From assembly GCF_001657485.1 (NCBI RefSeq), contig NZ_LXFU01000024.1, positions 186,001 through 250,000 on the forward strand: a stretch of 64,000 nt of DNA, read 5' to 3'. A model generated the notes under the pieces. It saw only the letters and a list, made by a program, of their open reading frames with translations. It did no database searches and was not told where the DNA came from. Source of the DNA: Rhizobium sp. WYCCWR10014 (lineage in GTDB: Bacteria > Pseudomonadota > Alphaproteobacteria > Rhizobiales > Rhizobiaceae). Below are positions 55,266 through 63,782 of the stretch, in pieces. The translations under genes were made by a program, and so were the position numbers. The number at the start of each line of letters is the position of its first letter. Position 1 is the stretch's first letter.

Positions 55266-56234
55266 CTAGAAGCGCTCGCCGACCATATCCTCGCTTTTGG
55301 CCCACAATGCCCTGGCCGTCTCGGGATCGAGCGCGTAGCTGCGCACGCCTTCGGAAATCGGGCTGATCTCCGCATCCGTCACTTCGGAGATGTGGCAATT
55401 CTCGCAATATCTGCCGCCGACCGCGTCTGCCGGGGCGACGAATCCTGCCCAGACGGAGGTAGCCGCACCCTGCGGGATCGTCTTCCACTGGAAGGACGGT
55501 TTGCCCTCGGCGGCGAGTGCCGCGTTGATCTGCGCCATCATGCCTTCGATCATGCCGGGGTCGAGATGACGGCCAAGCTCGGTCTGGATGCCGCCGGGAT
55601 GCAGTGCCGTTGCACGAATGCCGCGCTCCTTGAGGCGCCGGTCGAGTTCCACCGCGAACAGGATATTTGCGGTTTTCGACTGGGCATACGCCGCCCAGGG
55701 CTCATAGGTCTTGCTCTCGAAATTGAGGTCGTTGAGGCTGAAGGGTGCCATGCGATGGCCGGAGGATGCGACGATCACCACTCGGCCGCCCGATTTGACG
55801 AGCGGTGCGATGCGGTTGACCAGCACGAAATGACCGAGATGGTTGGTGCCGAACTGCGTTTCGAAGCCATCGGCGGTGCGGCCGAAGGGAGCGGCCATCA
55901 CGCCGGCATTGGCAATGACGACATCGAAGGGGCGGCCATCCGAAATGAGCGCATCGGCGCAGGCGCGCACGCTTGCCAGAGAGGCAAGATCAACCTCGAC
56001 GATCTCAAGGCCGCCGCCATTGGCAGCATCCGCGCGCACGACTTCCGTTGCCGCCCTCGCCTTTGCAATGTCACGTGCCGTACCCGTCACCTGCGCCCCG
56101 TGGGATGCCAGCACGCGTGCGGTTTCCACGCCGAGGCCAGCCGAAACACCCGTCACCAGCACGCGCTTGCCCCTGAGATCGACGCCGGCGAGCACCTCAT
56201 CGGTGGTTGATGTCGCGCCAAAAAGTCCACTCAT
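55266..56234 (-). CDS. SDR family NAD(P)-dependent oxidoreductase
   Basis: A 322-residue short-chain dehydrogenase/reductase. Cofactor motif VLVTGVSAGLGVETARVL (TGxxxGxG-like, residues 28-45), NAGV, catalytic Ser in VASSGHRM and the YAQSKTANILF active-site Tyr-x3-Lys are all seen. C-terminal LHPGGIQTELGR is typical of the retinol-dehydrogenase-like subgroup. The substrate is unknown. AAGGAG precedes the ATG at 56234. It is divergent from a TetR regulator, with a shared promoter region. Confidence 0.9.
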   Translation of the reverse strand: MSGLFGATSTTDEVLAGVDLRGKRVLVTGVSAGLGVETARVLASHGAQVTGTARDIAKARAATEVVRADAANGGGLEIVEVDLASLASVRACADALISDGRPFDVVIANAGVMAAPFGRTADGFETQFGTNHLGHFVLVNRIAPLVKSGGRVVIVASSGHRMAPFSLNDLNFESKTYEPWAAYAQSKTANILFAVELDRRLKERGIRATALHPGGIQTELGRHLDPGMIEGMMAQINAALAAEGKPSFQWKTIPQGAATSVWAGFVAPADAVGGRYCENCHISEVTDAEISPISEGVRSYALDPETARALWAKSEDMVGERF

Positions 56235-56308
56235 TATTATCTCCTTGATCATGGACGCACCGCTCCGGACTGGTGAACCATTGCCCACCGGCCTCAAATG
56301 GAATAAAA

Positions 56309-56344
56309 GGAGGATGCCTCCAGATAAATACGGAGGGCGCCTCC
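56309..56344. promoter_or_regulatory. Twin TetR-type operators between SDR and tetR genes
   Basis: Two 13-bp palindromes of the form GGAGGNNNCCTCC lie at 56309-56321 (centre ATG) and 56332-56344 (centre GCG), with centres 23 bp apart. They sit between the divergent starts at 56234 and 56369. Such twin boxes next to a regulator gene are usual TetR operators. Confidence 0.7.
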
Positions 56345-56368
56345 GCTTATCAAGGGGACTTCTCGTAA

Positions 56369-56953
56369 ATGGCCGAAAAAAGTGACGGGTCCACCGTCCG
56401 AAAGCCGCGTGCGGATGCCGAACGCAATCGTCTTCTGCTGATGGAAACGGCAAAGACCGTCTTTGCCGACAAGGGTTCCAGCGCCAGCCTGGAGGAAATC
56501 GCCCGCATCGCCGGCGTCGGCATCGGCACACTCTATCGCCATTTCCCGACCCGCGATGCACTGGTTTCCGCCATCTACCGCAATGAGACGGCGCAGCTTG
56601 CCGCTGCCGCCAAAAGCCTTGCCGAGACACATCCGCCTGTTGAAGCGCTTCGCCTGTGGCTGGTGCAGTTCGTCGATTATGTCGTGACGAAACACGGCAT
56701 GTCGGAGGTGCTGGATTCTTTGGTCGGCGGCACCTCCGAGCTCTATGCCGATTCTGCCGATTTGATCATAGGTGCCGTCAATCTGCTGGTGGATCGCGCA
56801 GTCGCCACCGGTGAAATCCATCTGGCGATGGACCCGCTCGATATCCTGCGCGCGCTGGCGGGCGGCGCGAGCATCAGCTGTGGCCCCGCCTGGCGGGAGG
56901 CGGCAAGACAACTCATCGATATTCTGATTGCGGGCATGAGAGCCAGACGCTGA
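56369..56953 (+). CDS. TetR family transcriptional regulator
   Basis: A 194-residue repressor. The DNA-binding helix-turn-helix lies at residues 20-65 (METAKTVFADKGSSASLEEIARIAGVGIGTLYRHFPTRDAL) and a helical C-terminal ligand domain follows (LVDYVVTKHGMSEVL, LRALAGGASISCGPAW). It probably controls the divergent SDR gene through twin operator boxes in between, a common arrangement. Signal molecule unknown. Confidence 0.9.
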   Translation: MAEKSDGSTVRKPRADAERNRLLLMETAKTVFADKGSSASLEEIARIAGVGIGTLYRHFPTRDALVSAIYRNETAQLAAAAKSLAETHPPVEALRLWLVQFVDYVVTKHGMSEVLDSLVGGTSELYADSADLIIGAVNLLVDRAVATGEIHLAMDPLDILRALAGGASISCGPAWREAARQLIDILIAGMRARR

Positions 56954-57027
56954 GGCTGTCGTACCTTGTCGGCACGGCCGTCTCGGATGAAGGTGCGCGA
57001 GTATGGCGACATCGATATGGAAAATTT

Positions 57028-57120
57028 CCCCGCACGCGGTGAAAGATCTCGTTGGCGTATGGGATCGCCCCTATAGCCGCGAACAGGCCTGCTTCCCACT
57101 CGGCGCGCCTTCCGCGTCGA
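57028..57120 (+). pseudogene. Decayed duplicate of the gcvP 3' end
   Basis: About 92 bases closely follow gcvP 54889-54979, with roughly eleven substitutions by eye and a two-base insertion (GCGCGCC where gcvP has GCGCC). The encoded part begins [22 protein letters not shown], close to the gcvP text, and then shifts frame. It lies in the same orientation 2.1 kb downstream of the original, past the SDR/TetR pair. It holds no open gene. Confidence 0.8.
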
Positions 57121-57249
57121 GGGGCTGGATGCTTTTTGCGCGCAAGGATCAAATTTAACCTTTCTTAGCAAGTCTCTGTTAGCAATTCAGAAAGGCGGCT
57201 TCCATCAATATGGATCACCGTCGATCCCTTGTTTTGCGTGCAGGTTCTT

Positions 57250-58296
57250 ATGCGTCCATCGGCAGTGCCAGCAATCCTCCTCGCCGCCCTGATCCTGTCG
57301 GGATGCGCCGCCAGTTCTGGCGCCGAAGATGTGCTGGGCAACGTGCCGTCGCCGGAAACGACCAATGCTATCGCCCAGCCGAGCGGCCCGATTCCCGCCG
57401 CCGCCGTTGGCGATCCTGCGCCGCAGGCAAGCCCGCCGCAGCAGGCGTTGCGCTGGGCGGGATGGGTTCCAGAACCGCGGGCGCTCGTGCCGGCCGACAG
57501 GCCGGTCGGCATGCCGCTGCCGACAGATAAGCCGGTCGCGCTGCTGATCCCGGCCAATCCCGCGGGCAATGCAATGCCCGATGTCGGCACGAGATCGCCG
57601 ACACGCGGGCAAATTTACGGCCACCGGTTCCGCGATGCCAAGCCGATCAACTTCGGTTCCACTTCGCCGAGAAAGCTTGCCGTGCACGGCGTCGACGTGT
57701 CGCGCTGGCAGGGCGAGATCGACTGGGAGACGTTGCGGCGGCAAGGCGCAAACTTCGTCTACATCAAGGCGACCGACGGCGGCGATCACCTGGATCCGAT
57801 GTTCAAGAAGAACTGGCGCCGGGCCAAGGAAGCCGGCCTGAAACACGGCGCCTATCACTTCTTCTACTGGTGCCGGACAGCCGGTGAGCAGGCCGACTGG
57901 TTCATCCGCAACGTGCCAAGGGAAGCCAACGCTCTTCCGCCCGTCATCGACGTCGAATGGAACGGCGAATCGAGCTGCAAGAGGCGCATCTCTCCCGCAC
58001 GTGTCCGGGAAAAGATGCAGGTTTTCATGGACAAGCTGGAGCGCCATTACGGCCAGCGCCCGATCATCTATACCGCGCCGGATTTCTACCGCGACAATTT
58101 GAAGGGTCAGCTGCTCAACTATCCCTTCTGGCTGCGCTCGGTGGCCGCTCATCCCTCCAAGGTCTATCCCGGCCGCAAGTGGGTCTTCTGGCAGTATTCC
58201 GGCTCCGGCCTTTCCGAAGGCGTCGAAGGCAAGATCGACCTCAACGTCTTCAACGGCAACGAGAGCGATTGGCACGACTGGGTGGCGTCGCGATAG
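57250..58296 (+). CDS. Glycoside hydrolase family 25 lipoprotein (lysozyme-like)
   Basis: A 348-residue protein. It has a lipoprotein signal (MRPSAVPAILLAALILSGCA, lipobox LSGC with Cys20), a Pro/Ala-rich linker to about residue 135, and a GH25 muramidase domain: VHGVDVSRWQGEIDWETL with the catalytic Asp, GAYHFFYWC, LPPVIDVEWNG with the DxE pair, and WQYSGSG near the end. It should cleave peptidoglycan glycan strands from the membrane or periplasm. ATG 57250 is preferred to 57229 since the lipoprotein signal starts there. Confidence 0.9.
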   Translation: MRPSAVPAILLAALILSGCAASSGAEDVLGNVPSPETTNAIAQPSGPIPAAAVGDPAPQASPPQQALRWAGWVPEPRALVPADRPVGMPLPTDKPVALLIPANPAGNAMPDVGTRSPTRGQIYGHRFRDAKPINFGSTSPRKLAVHGVDVSRWQGEIDWETLRRQGANFVYIKATDGGDHLDPMFKKNWRRAKEAGLKHGAYHFFYWCRTAGEQADWFIRNVPREANALPPVIDVEWNGESSCKRRISPARVREKMQVFMDKLERHYGQRPIIYTAPDFYRDNLKGQLLNYPFWLRSVAAHPSKVYPGRKWVFWQYSGSGLSEGVEGKIDLNVFNGNESDWHDWVASR

Positions 58297-58323
58297 CGAA
58301 CCCTGGCGAGAGCCCTCCCATCC

Positions 58324-60609
58324 TCATGCGGACTTTTGCACCTTGACCGGCACGCCTTTGTAAGCAGGCGTTCCCGATTTCCGGTCGTAATCGCTAAGTG
58401 CGATGACCCGGTTCATCTCGGGATAATATCCGGCGATGGAGCCAGCCGGGATATCGTAGGCCACTGCAGTGAAGCCTTTGACCGCCTTGCAACCCGTATC
58501 AGTCACCGACTCGATATCGACCTTATCGCCATCGGCGAGGCCGCGCGCGGAGAGATCGCCGCTGTTCATGAAGATCACGTCACGGCGGCCGAAGACGCCC
58601 CGATAGCGGTCGTCGAGGCTGTAGATCGTCGTGTTGTATTGGTCGTGGCTGCGCAGCGTCGTCAGAACCAGCGTGTCTGCGTCGGCAAGGCGCGGATCTT
58701 CCTCCAGTCCAGGCGCGATGAGGAACTGCGCTTTTCCTGAGGGCGTGCGCCATTGCCGGTCGGAGGCGGCCACCGTCAGCCGGAAGCCGCCCGGTTGCCT
58801 GACCCGGCTGTTGAAATCATGGAAATCCGGAAAGACCACCTCGATCTTTTCCCGAACGCGGTTGTAGTCGCTGATCATCCCATCCCAATCGATACCGTAT
58901 CTGGTGCCCAGCGTCGCCTTGGCGATGCCGGCGATGATCGCCGGTTCGGACCTTAGCTGGTCGCCGGGCGGCTTCAGAAAACCGCGTGAGGCGTGCACCA
59001 TCGACATGGAATCTTCGACAGTCACCGATTGTGGTCCCGTCTCCTGAATGTCTTGGTCGGTGCGACCAAGGACGGGAAGGATGATGGAGGTTCGGGCGAT
59101 CAGCAGGTGCGATCGATTGGGTTTTGTCGCGAGATGGACCGCAAGGTCGAGCTTGCGCATGCCTTCGAACGTCGCCTCCGGATCGGATATGGCGACGGCG
59201 AGATTACCGCCGAGGCAGACCAGCGCCTTCGAGCGGCCTTCGATGATCGCCTCGATAGCCTCGATCGCGTTATGGCCCTTCTCCTGTGGCGGGCGGAAGC
59301 CAAAGGCCTTCTCCATGCCGTCGAGAAGCGCCTTGTTGGGGATCTCGGTGATCCCGACGGTCCGGTCGCCCTGAACGTTCGAATGCCCCCGCAGCGGGCA
59401 GATACCGGCACCCTGGCGGCCGATATTTCCCCGCAACATCAGGAAATTGGCAAGCTGCTGGACATTGGCCGTGCCGTGGCTGTGTTGAGTGATGCCCATG
59501 CCATAGCAGAGGATGACGTTGCGGGCGTTGAGATAGACATCAACAGCACTGTCGAGCGCTTCGAGCGTCAATCCTGATCTCTTTATGATCGACGCCCACT
59601 CCGTCTTTGCAATATCGGCCTTGAGAGCCTCCAGTCCGATCGTATGAGCTTCGATGAATTCCCGGTCGAGAAAGCCTTTGCCGCCTGCCGCGATATCGTC
59701 ATCGTCGCGCTCGAATATCCGCTTCATCAGGCCCTTGAGGGCAGCGAGATCCCCGCCGGTGCGCAGCTGATGATAAGCCGATGCGATCGGTGTCGAAGAC
59801 ATAGTCGCCATTTCCACCGGGTTCTGCGGTGCCGCAAATTTCTCGAGCGCGCGTTCTTTCAGGGGATTGAAGACCACGATCGGGACGCCGCGCCTCGCAG
59901 CATCATGCAGCGTTGTCATCATCCGCGGGTGGTTGGTGCCAGGATTGTGGCCGAAGCTGAAGATCGCATCGGCATGATCGAAATCTTCGAGGGTCACCGT
60001 GCCCTTCCCGACGCCAATCGAGTGTGGCAGGCCGACGCTGGTCGCCTCATGGCACATGTTCGAGCAGTCGGGAAAATTGTTGGTGCCGTAGGCCCTGACG
60101 AAAAGCTGGAACAGGAATGCCGCCTCGTTCGACGCGCGTCCCGATGTGTAGAATTCGGCCATATCAGGATCGGGCAGTTTGCGCAGTTCCGCGCCGATCA
60201 GCGTGAAAGCTTCCTCCCAGCCGATCGGCAGGTAACGGTCGCTGGCGTGATCATAGATCAATGGGTGTGTCAGGCGACCCTGGTCTTCCAGCTGATGGTC
60301 GTTCCATTGCCACAGATCGGCGACCGTATGCGCCGCGAAAAAGTCAGGCCCGGCACGTTTCGCCGTGGATTCCCAAGTGATCGCCTTGGCGCCATTTTCA
60401 CAGAACTCGAACGAACTCGTATGTTTGGGATCGGGCCAGGCGCAACCCGGACAATCGAAACCCTCGGGCTGATTGGCTTTCAGCAGCGTCGCAGCTCCCT
60501 GCGCAATGACCTGCTGGCGCGTAAGGGTTTCGGCAACGGCTTTGAGTGCACCCCAGCCGCCGGCGGGGGCCGTGTATTTCTCGATGCCTTTCGGCCGCTT
60601 CTTGGTCAT
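58324..60609 (-). CDS. FdhF/YdeP family molybdopterin oxidoreductase
   Basis: A 761-residue molybdenum enzyme of the FdhF/YdeP family. A 50-residue polar N-terminus precedes FDCPGCAWPDP, a short cysteine motif that replaces a full iron-sulfur binding domain. Landmarks of the molybdopterin core: LIYDHASDRYLPIGWEEAF, FYTSGRASNEAAFLFQLFVRAYGTNNFPDCSNMCHE, HNPGTNHPRMMTTLHDAARRG, GMGITQHSHGTANVQQLANFLMLRGNIG. The C-terminal cofactor-binding domain ends near residue 750. YdeP has been linked to acid resistance in E. coli; the true substrate is unknown. No fdhD or electron-transfer gene is adjacent. Confidence 0.85.
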   Translation of the reverse strand: MTKKRPKGIEKYTAPAGGWGALKAVAETLTRQQVIAQGAATLLKANQPEGFDCPGCAWPDPKHTSSFEFCENGAKAITWESTAKRAGPDFFAAHTVADLWQWNDHQLEDQGRLTHPLIYDHASDRYLPIGWEEAFTLIGAELRKLPDPDMAEFYTSGRASNEAAFLFQLFVRAYGTNNFPDCSNMCHEATSVGLPHSIGVGKGTVTLEDFDHADAIFSFGHNPGTNHPRMMTTLHDAARRGVPIVVFNPLKERALEKFAAPQNPVEMATMSSTPIASAYHQLRTGGDLAALKGLMKRIFERDDDDIAAGGKGFLDREFIEAHTIGLEALKADIAKTEWASIIKRSGLTLEALDSAVDVYLNARNVILCYGMGITQHSHGTANVQQLANFLMLRGNIGRQGAGICPLRGHSNVQGDRTVGITEIPNKALLDGMEKAFGFRPPQEKGHNAIEAIEAIIEGRSKALVCLGGNLAVAISDPEATFEGMRKLDLAVHLATKPNRSHLLIARTSIILPVLGRTDQDIQETGPQSVTVEDSMSMVHASRGFLKPPGDQLRSEPAIIAGIAKATLGTRYGIDWDGMISDYNRVREKIEVVFPDFHDFNSRVRQPGGFRLTVAASDRQWRTPSGKAQFLIAPGLEEDPRLADADTLVLTTLRSHDQYNTTIYSLDDRYRGVFGRRDVIFMNSGDLSARGLADGDKVDIESVTDTGCKAVKGFTAVAYDIPAGSIAGYYPEMNRVIALSDYDRKSGTPAYKGVPVKVQKSA

Positions 60610-61285
60610 CGCCTGCTCCACAAATCCGTCCGAGGGCCAGCGCCCATTATCAATGCAAAGGGATGCCATGCGATAGATGGCGCGAACATCCTTTAAAAAA
60701 AGATCGGACCGCTCCGAGGGGGCGGAGCGGTCCTGGCGGATCGTCGGATCCGCAAGACTTCGGCGCGGGAGGGGACATGCCGATGTCTATCGGCACATTC
60801 GTGGTGCCGGTCTCCACATGGAAGTCACTTCCGAGAGACACCCAGACCTTACCGTCCCGGCAGCAGGCCACGAAACTATACATAGGTATCGGGGATGATC
60901 TTGTTGAGCCAGTCATCCTGTCCCCACCTCGTCGTTCCTGCTGGAACCTAAACAGAAGTATAGGTCCGGCTACACCAGCATTGAATGTCCTGCTCTACGA
61001 TTCTTTCGAGGCCAGCGAAGCAGGAACGCAAAATTGCCAACCGCGCAGCCAGATCGCCCCACCTCCGAAATTCGTTCATTCCAGCTAAGAGAATAGCCAT
61101 GGACCGTATCGAAAGCCGTCGCAAGGCGCTCCGCTGCCGCCTGTCCTGGATATAGTCCCGTGCCAATCCGAAACAGACGCGACGGCATAAAGCCCTCACC
61201 TAAGGCCTTTGCTAACGCAATGCCTTCAGCATTCCCTAAATCCTCGCAGCTACAAGGTTATCATCCAGTTCTGGGGAAACGGCTG
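60610..61285. other. Gene-poor intergenic region
   Basis: No frame in this 676-base stretch shows a recognisable family or a good start. It holds an orphan minus-strand terminator (60695-60733), a second small palindrome (GCGGATC-GTCG-GATCCGC, 60735-60752), and an overlapping pair of minus-strand frames (60948-61199 and 60970-61188) that look like chance ORFs. It could include a small RNA gene on the minus strand. Confidence 0.5.
60695..60733 (-). terminator. Orphan intrinsic terminator upstream of the FdhF-type gene
   Basis: On the minus strand: a perfect 10-bp stem (arms 60706-60715 and 60724-60733), 8-nt loop, then GATC and seven T residues (60695-60701). No coding gene ends here on the minus strand; the FdhF-type start codon is 86 bases further on. 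Confidence 0.75.
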
Positions 61286-61591
61286 ATGAGCATATCGGGT
61301 ATTACGAGCACTGCTCTTTCGGGAATGCGGGCACAGACGACGCGGGTCGGCGCGATTGCCAACAACATCGCAAATAGCAGCACGCCGGGCTATGCCAGGC
61401 TGAACACCAGCCTCACCTCCGTTGAGTCAGGCGGCGTCCAGGCCCTCGTCAGCCCGACTCCGTCAGATGTCGATGCGGCCACCGAACTCACCGCCCTGAT
61501 CGAAGCCGAGCAGAGCTACAAGGCAAATGCCGTGGTCTTCGAGACTGGCGCCGACATGTGGGAAATGCTCATGAGCATCAAGCGCGACTGA
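61286..61591 (+). CDS. Miniature flagellar rod-like protein (FlgC/FlgB-like)
   Basis: A 101-residue protein that has only the two ends of an axial flagellar protein. The N-terminal part ALSGMRAQTTRVGAIANNIANSSTPGYARLN (residues 10-40) matches the rod/hook N-terminal coiled-coil motif with ANNIANSSTPGY. The C-terminal part DVDAATELTALIEAEQSYKANAVVFETGADM matches the FlgC/FlgG-type C-terminus. The folded domain in between is almost absent (FlgC is about 135 residues). No flagellar gene is nearby. GGGGAAA precedes ATG 61286. Confidence 0.75.
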   Translation: MSISGITSTALSGMRAQTTRVGAIANNIANSSTPGYARLNTSLTSVESGGVQALVSPTPSDVDAATELTALIEAEQSYKANAVVFETGADMWEMLMSIKRD

Positions 61592-61649
61592 ACACGCCCG
61601 ATTTCATCGGAGACTTGCTGGCGGAGAAATTTCCGCCGCTCTGAAGCTA

Positions 61650-62042
61650 TCAGGAATGCGCCGGCTCGCCCTGGCGCTGGGCGGCAAGGGTCGCGAGATC
61701 GGCAGGCTTCAACTCGACGGATTCGCCGCAGCCGCAGGCCGATGTCTGGTTCGGATTGGTGAAGGTGAAGCCGGAGCGGAGCGTCGTCGTTTCGAAGCCC
61801 ATCTCGGTGCCGAGCAAATAGAGAGCTGCCGATGGCTCGACCCAGACTTTGGCGCCGTCGCGCTCGATCAGGTCGTCCTTGACATTGGGCTCGGTCACCA
61901 GGTCGATGGTATACTCCATCCCGGCGCAACCGCCCTTCTTGATGCCGACGCGCACGCCCTTGGCATCAGGTCCCGAGTTCTCGACGATCGCCTTGACGCG
62001 AGCCGCAGCACCGTCCGTCATGCTCATGATTGCAAAGCCCAT
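61650..62042 (-). CDS. sufA: SufA-type iron-sulfur cluster carrier
   Basis: A 130-residue A-type carrier protein. The three ligand cysteines are in KKGGCAGMEY (Cys39 region) and TSACGCGES (two Cys), the standard C-x(n)-CxC pattern. The start at 62042 (MGFAIMSMTDGAA) is preferred to 62063. It closes the leftward suf cluster after sufT, with a 93-base gap. Confidence 0.93.
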   Translation of the reverse strand: MGFAIMSMTDGAAARVKAIVENSGPDAKGVRVGIKKGGCAGMEYTIDLVTEPNVKDDLIERDGAKVWVEPSAALYLLGTEMGFETTTLRSGFTFTNPNQTSACGCGESVELKPADLATLAAQRQGEPAHS

Positions 62043-62135
62043 CGGCTCATTCTCCTTCCGCAACCGGGGTCAAGATCCGGTGCATCGTGATTCAAATGTA
62101 GTACCCTGAAGTAAACGGATCAATACCGCGGGATG

Positions 62136-62525
62136 TCAGTACCAGCCGACCGCGACCTGCGCCTCTTCCGACATGCGGTCCGGCGTCCACGGCGGATCGA
62201 AAGTCATTGCCACCTCGACACCCGACACGCCTTCGACGGCGCCGACGGCGTTTTCGACCCAACCTGGCATTTCACCGGCTACCGGGCAGCCGGGTGCGGT
62301 CAGCGTCATCATGATTTTCACCATCCGGTCGTCCTCGATGTCGATCTTGTAGATCAGACCGAGCTCGAAGATGTCGGCGGGAATTTCCGGATCGTAGACC
62401 GTCTTCAGCGCGCTGATGACGTCGTCGCTGAGCCGCGCCAGCTCATCGGCCGGAATGCTGGAATGCACGATGCCTTCGCGCACGTCGATCTTCTGTTCGC
62501 TTTCGTCCAGGCTCATCACGGACAC
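62136..62525 (-). CDS. sufT: SUF system assembly factor SufT (DUF59)
   Basis: A 129-residue MIP18/DUF59 protein: DDVISALKTVYDPEIPADIFELGLIY, then MTLTAPGCPVAGEMPGWVENAV with a conserved cysteine in TAPGCP, ending DPPWTPDRMSEEAQVAVGWY. SufT-type proteins promote maturation of Fe-S enzymes. The start could be 62525 or 62516. It is three bases past the sufS stop and so cotranscribed. Confidence 0.93.
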   Translation of the reverse strand: MSVMSLDESEQKIDVREGIVHSSIPADELARLSDDVISALKTVYDPEIPADIFELGLIYKIDIEDDRMVKIMMTLTAPGCPVAGEMPGWVENAVGAVEGVSGVEVAMTFDPPWTPDRMSEEAQVAVGWY

Positions 62526-62528
62526 TCC

Positions 62529-63770
62529 TCAAGCAAAGAACTTGCGCGCATAATCAAGCGCATCGGCCAGGGCATCGACCTCGGCGCGGGTATTGTACAT
62601 GCCGAAGGATGCACGGCATGTGGAGGTGACGCCGAAGCGTTTCAAGAGCGGCATGGCGCAATGCGTGCCGGCGCGCACCGCAACACCCTGCCGGTCGATC
62701 ACCATCGAGACGTCATGGGCATGAATGCCGGCAAGCTCGAAGGAAAAGATGCTGCCCTTGTCGGGCGCCGTCCCGAAAACGCGCAGCGAGTTGACCGATT
62801 TCAGCCGCTCGACCGCATAGGCGGCAAGATCGGCCTCATGCCGGGCGATCGCCTCGCGGCCGATCTTCTCCATATAATCGAGCGCGTAACCCAGCCCGAT
62901 CGCCTGCACGATCGGCGGCGTGCCGGCCTCGAAGCGATGCGGCGGATCATTATAGGTAACCACGTCCTCGGCGACTTCGAAGATCATCTCGCCGCCGCCC
63001 TGGAACGGGCGCATCTCGAAAAGCCGTTCCTTCTTGCCGTAAAGCACGCCGATGCCGGACGGGCCATAGAGCTTGTGGCCGGTCATCACGTACCAGTCGC
63101 AATCGATATCCTGCACGTCGACAGGCAGATGCACGGCGCCCTGGCTGCCGTCGATCAGCACCGGAATGCCGCGCTCATGCGCGATCCGGCAGACTTCCTT
63201 GACGGGAACGATCGTGCCGAGCGCATTCGACATATGGGTGATGGCGACGAGCTTGGTGCGCTCCGTCAGGCTTTTCTCGAAATCTTCGATATGGAAGGCG
63301 CCCTCGTCGTCGACGGGCACCCAGACGAGTTTGGCGCCCTGCCGCTCGCGGATGAAGTGCCAGGGCACGATGTTGGAATGGTGCTCCATGATCGTCAGCA
63401 CGATCTCGTCGCCTTCGCCAATCTTCGGCATGCCCCAGCCATAGGCGACGGTGTTGATCGCTTCCGTCGAATTCTTGGTGAAGACGATGTCATTCACTGA
63501 AGGCGCGTTGAGGAAGCGGCGAACCTTCTCACGCGCTGCCTCATAGGCATCCGTCGCGGCATTCGAGAGATAGTGCAGGCCGCGATGCACATTGGCATAT
63601 TCGTGGGCGTAGGCATGCGAAATGGCGTCGATCACCACCTGCGGCTTCTGCGCTGAGGCACCGTTGTCGAGATAGACCAGCGGCTTGCCGTGCACCTTAT
63701 CCGCCAGGATCGGAAAATCCCGACGGATGGCTTCGACGTCGTATTGGGTGGCCGGCGCTATCTTGTCCAT
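62529..63770 (-). CDS. sufS: Cysteine desulfurase SufS
   Basis: A PLP-dependent group II cysteine desulfurase, 413 residues. Motifs: YLDNGASAQKPQVVIDA, the cofactor lysine in MTGHKLYGPSGIGVLYGK, and the catalytic Cys in RAGTHCAMP near residue 365, within a short loop typical of SufS. With SufE it would deliver sulfur to the SufBCD scaffold. It is 12 bases past the sufD stop and three bases before sufT. Confidence 0.96.
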   Translation of the reverse strand: MDKIAPATQYDVEAIRRDFPILADKVHGKPLVYLDNGASAQKPQVVIDAISHAYAHEYANVHRGLHYLSNAATDAYEAAREKVRRFLNAPSVNDIVFTKNSTEAINTVAYGWGMPKIGEGDEIVLTIMEHHSNIVPWHFIRERQGAKLVWVPVDDEGAFHIEDFEKSLTERTKLVAITHMSNALGTIVPVKEVCRIAHERGIPVLIDGSQGAVHLPVDVQDIDCDWYVMTGHKLYGPSGIGVLYGKKERLFEMRPFQGGGEMIFEVAEDVVTYNDPPHRFEAGTPPIVQAIGLGYALDYMEKIGREAIARHEADLAAYAVERLKSVNSLRVFGTAPDKGSIFSFELAGIHAHDVSMVIDRQGVAVRAGTHCAMPLLKRFGVTSTCRASFGMYNTRAEVDALADALDYARKFFA

Positions 63771-63782
63771 TGATATATCCGA

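Noticed and set aside
55100..57200. An integrative element with its own integrase
   Set aside because: No recombinase or transposase gene is present between the two gcvP-end copies; only the flanking duplication suggests insertion.
60546..61088. A 180-residue plus-strand frame
   Set aside because: It begins inside the antisense of the FdhF-type gene and crosses the terminator hairpin; no motif or start signal supports it.
60948..61199. Two overlapping minus-strand ORFs (83 and 72 residues)
   Set aside because: They share the same DNA in different frames, lack ribosome sites and known motifs, and the amino-acid makeup is not protein-like for this genome.
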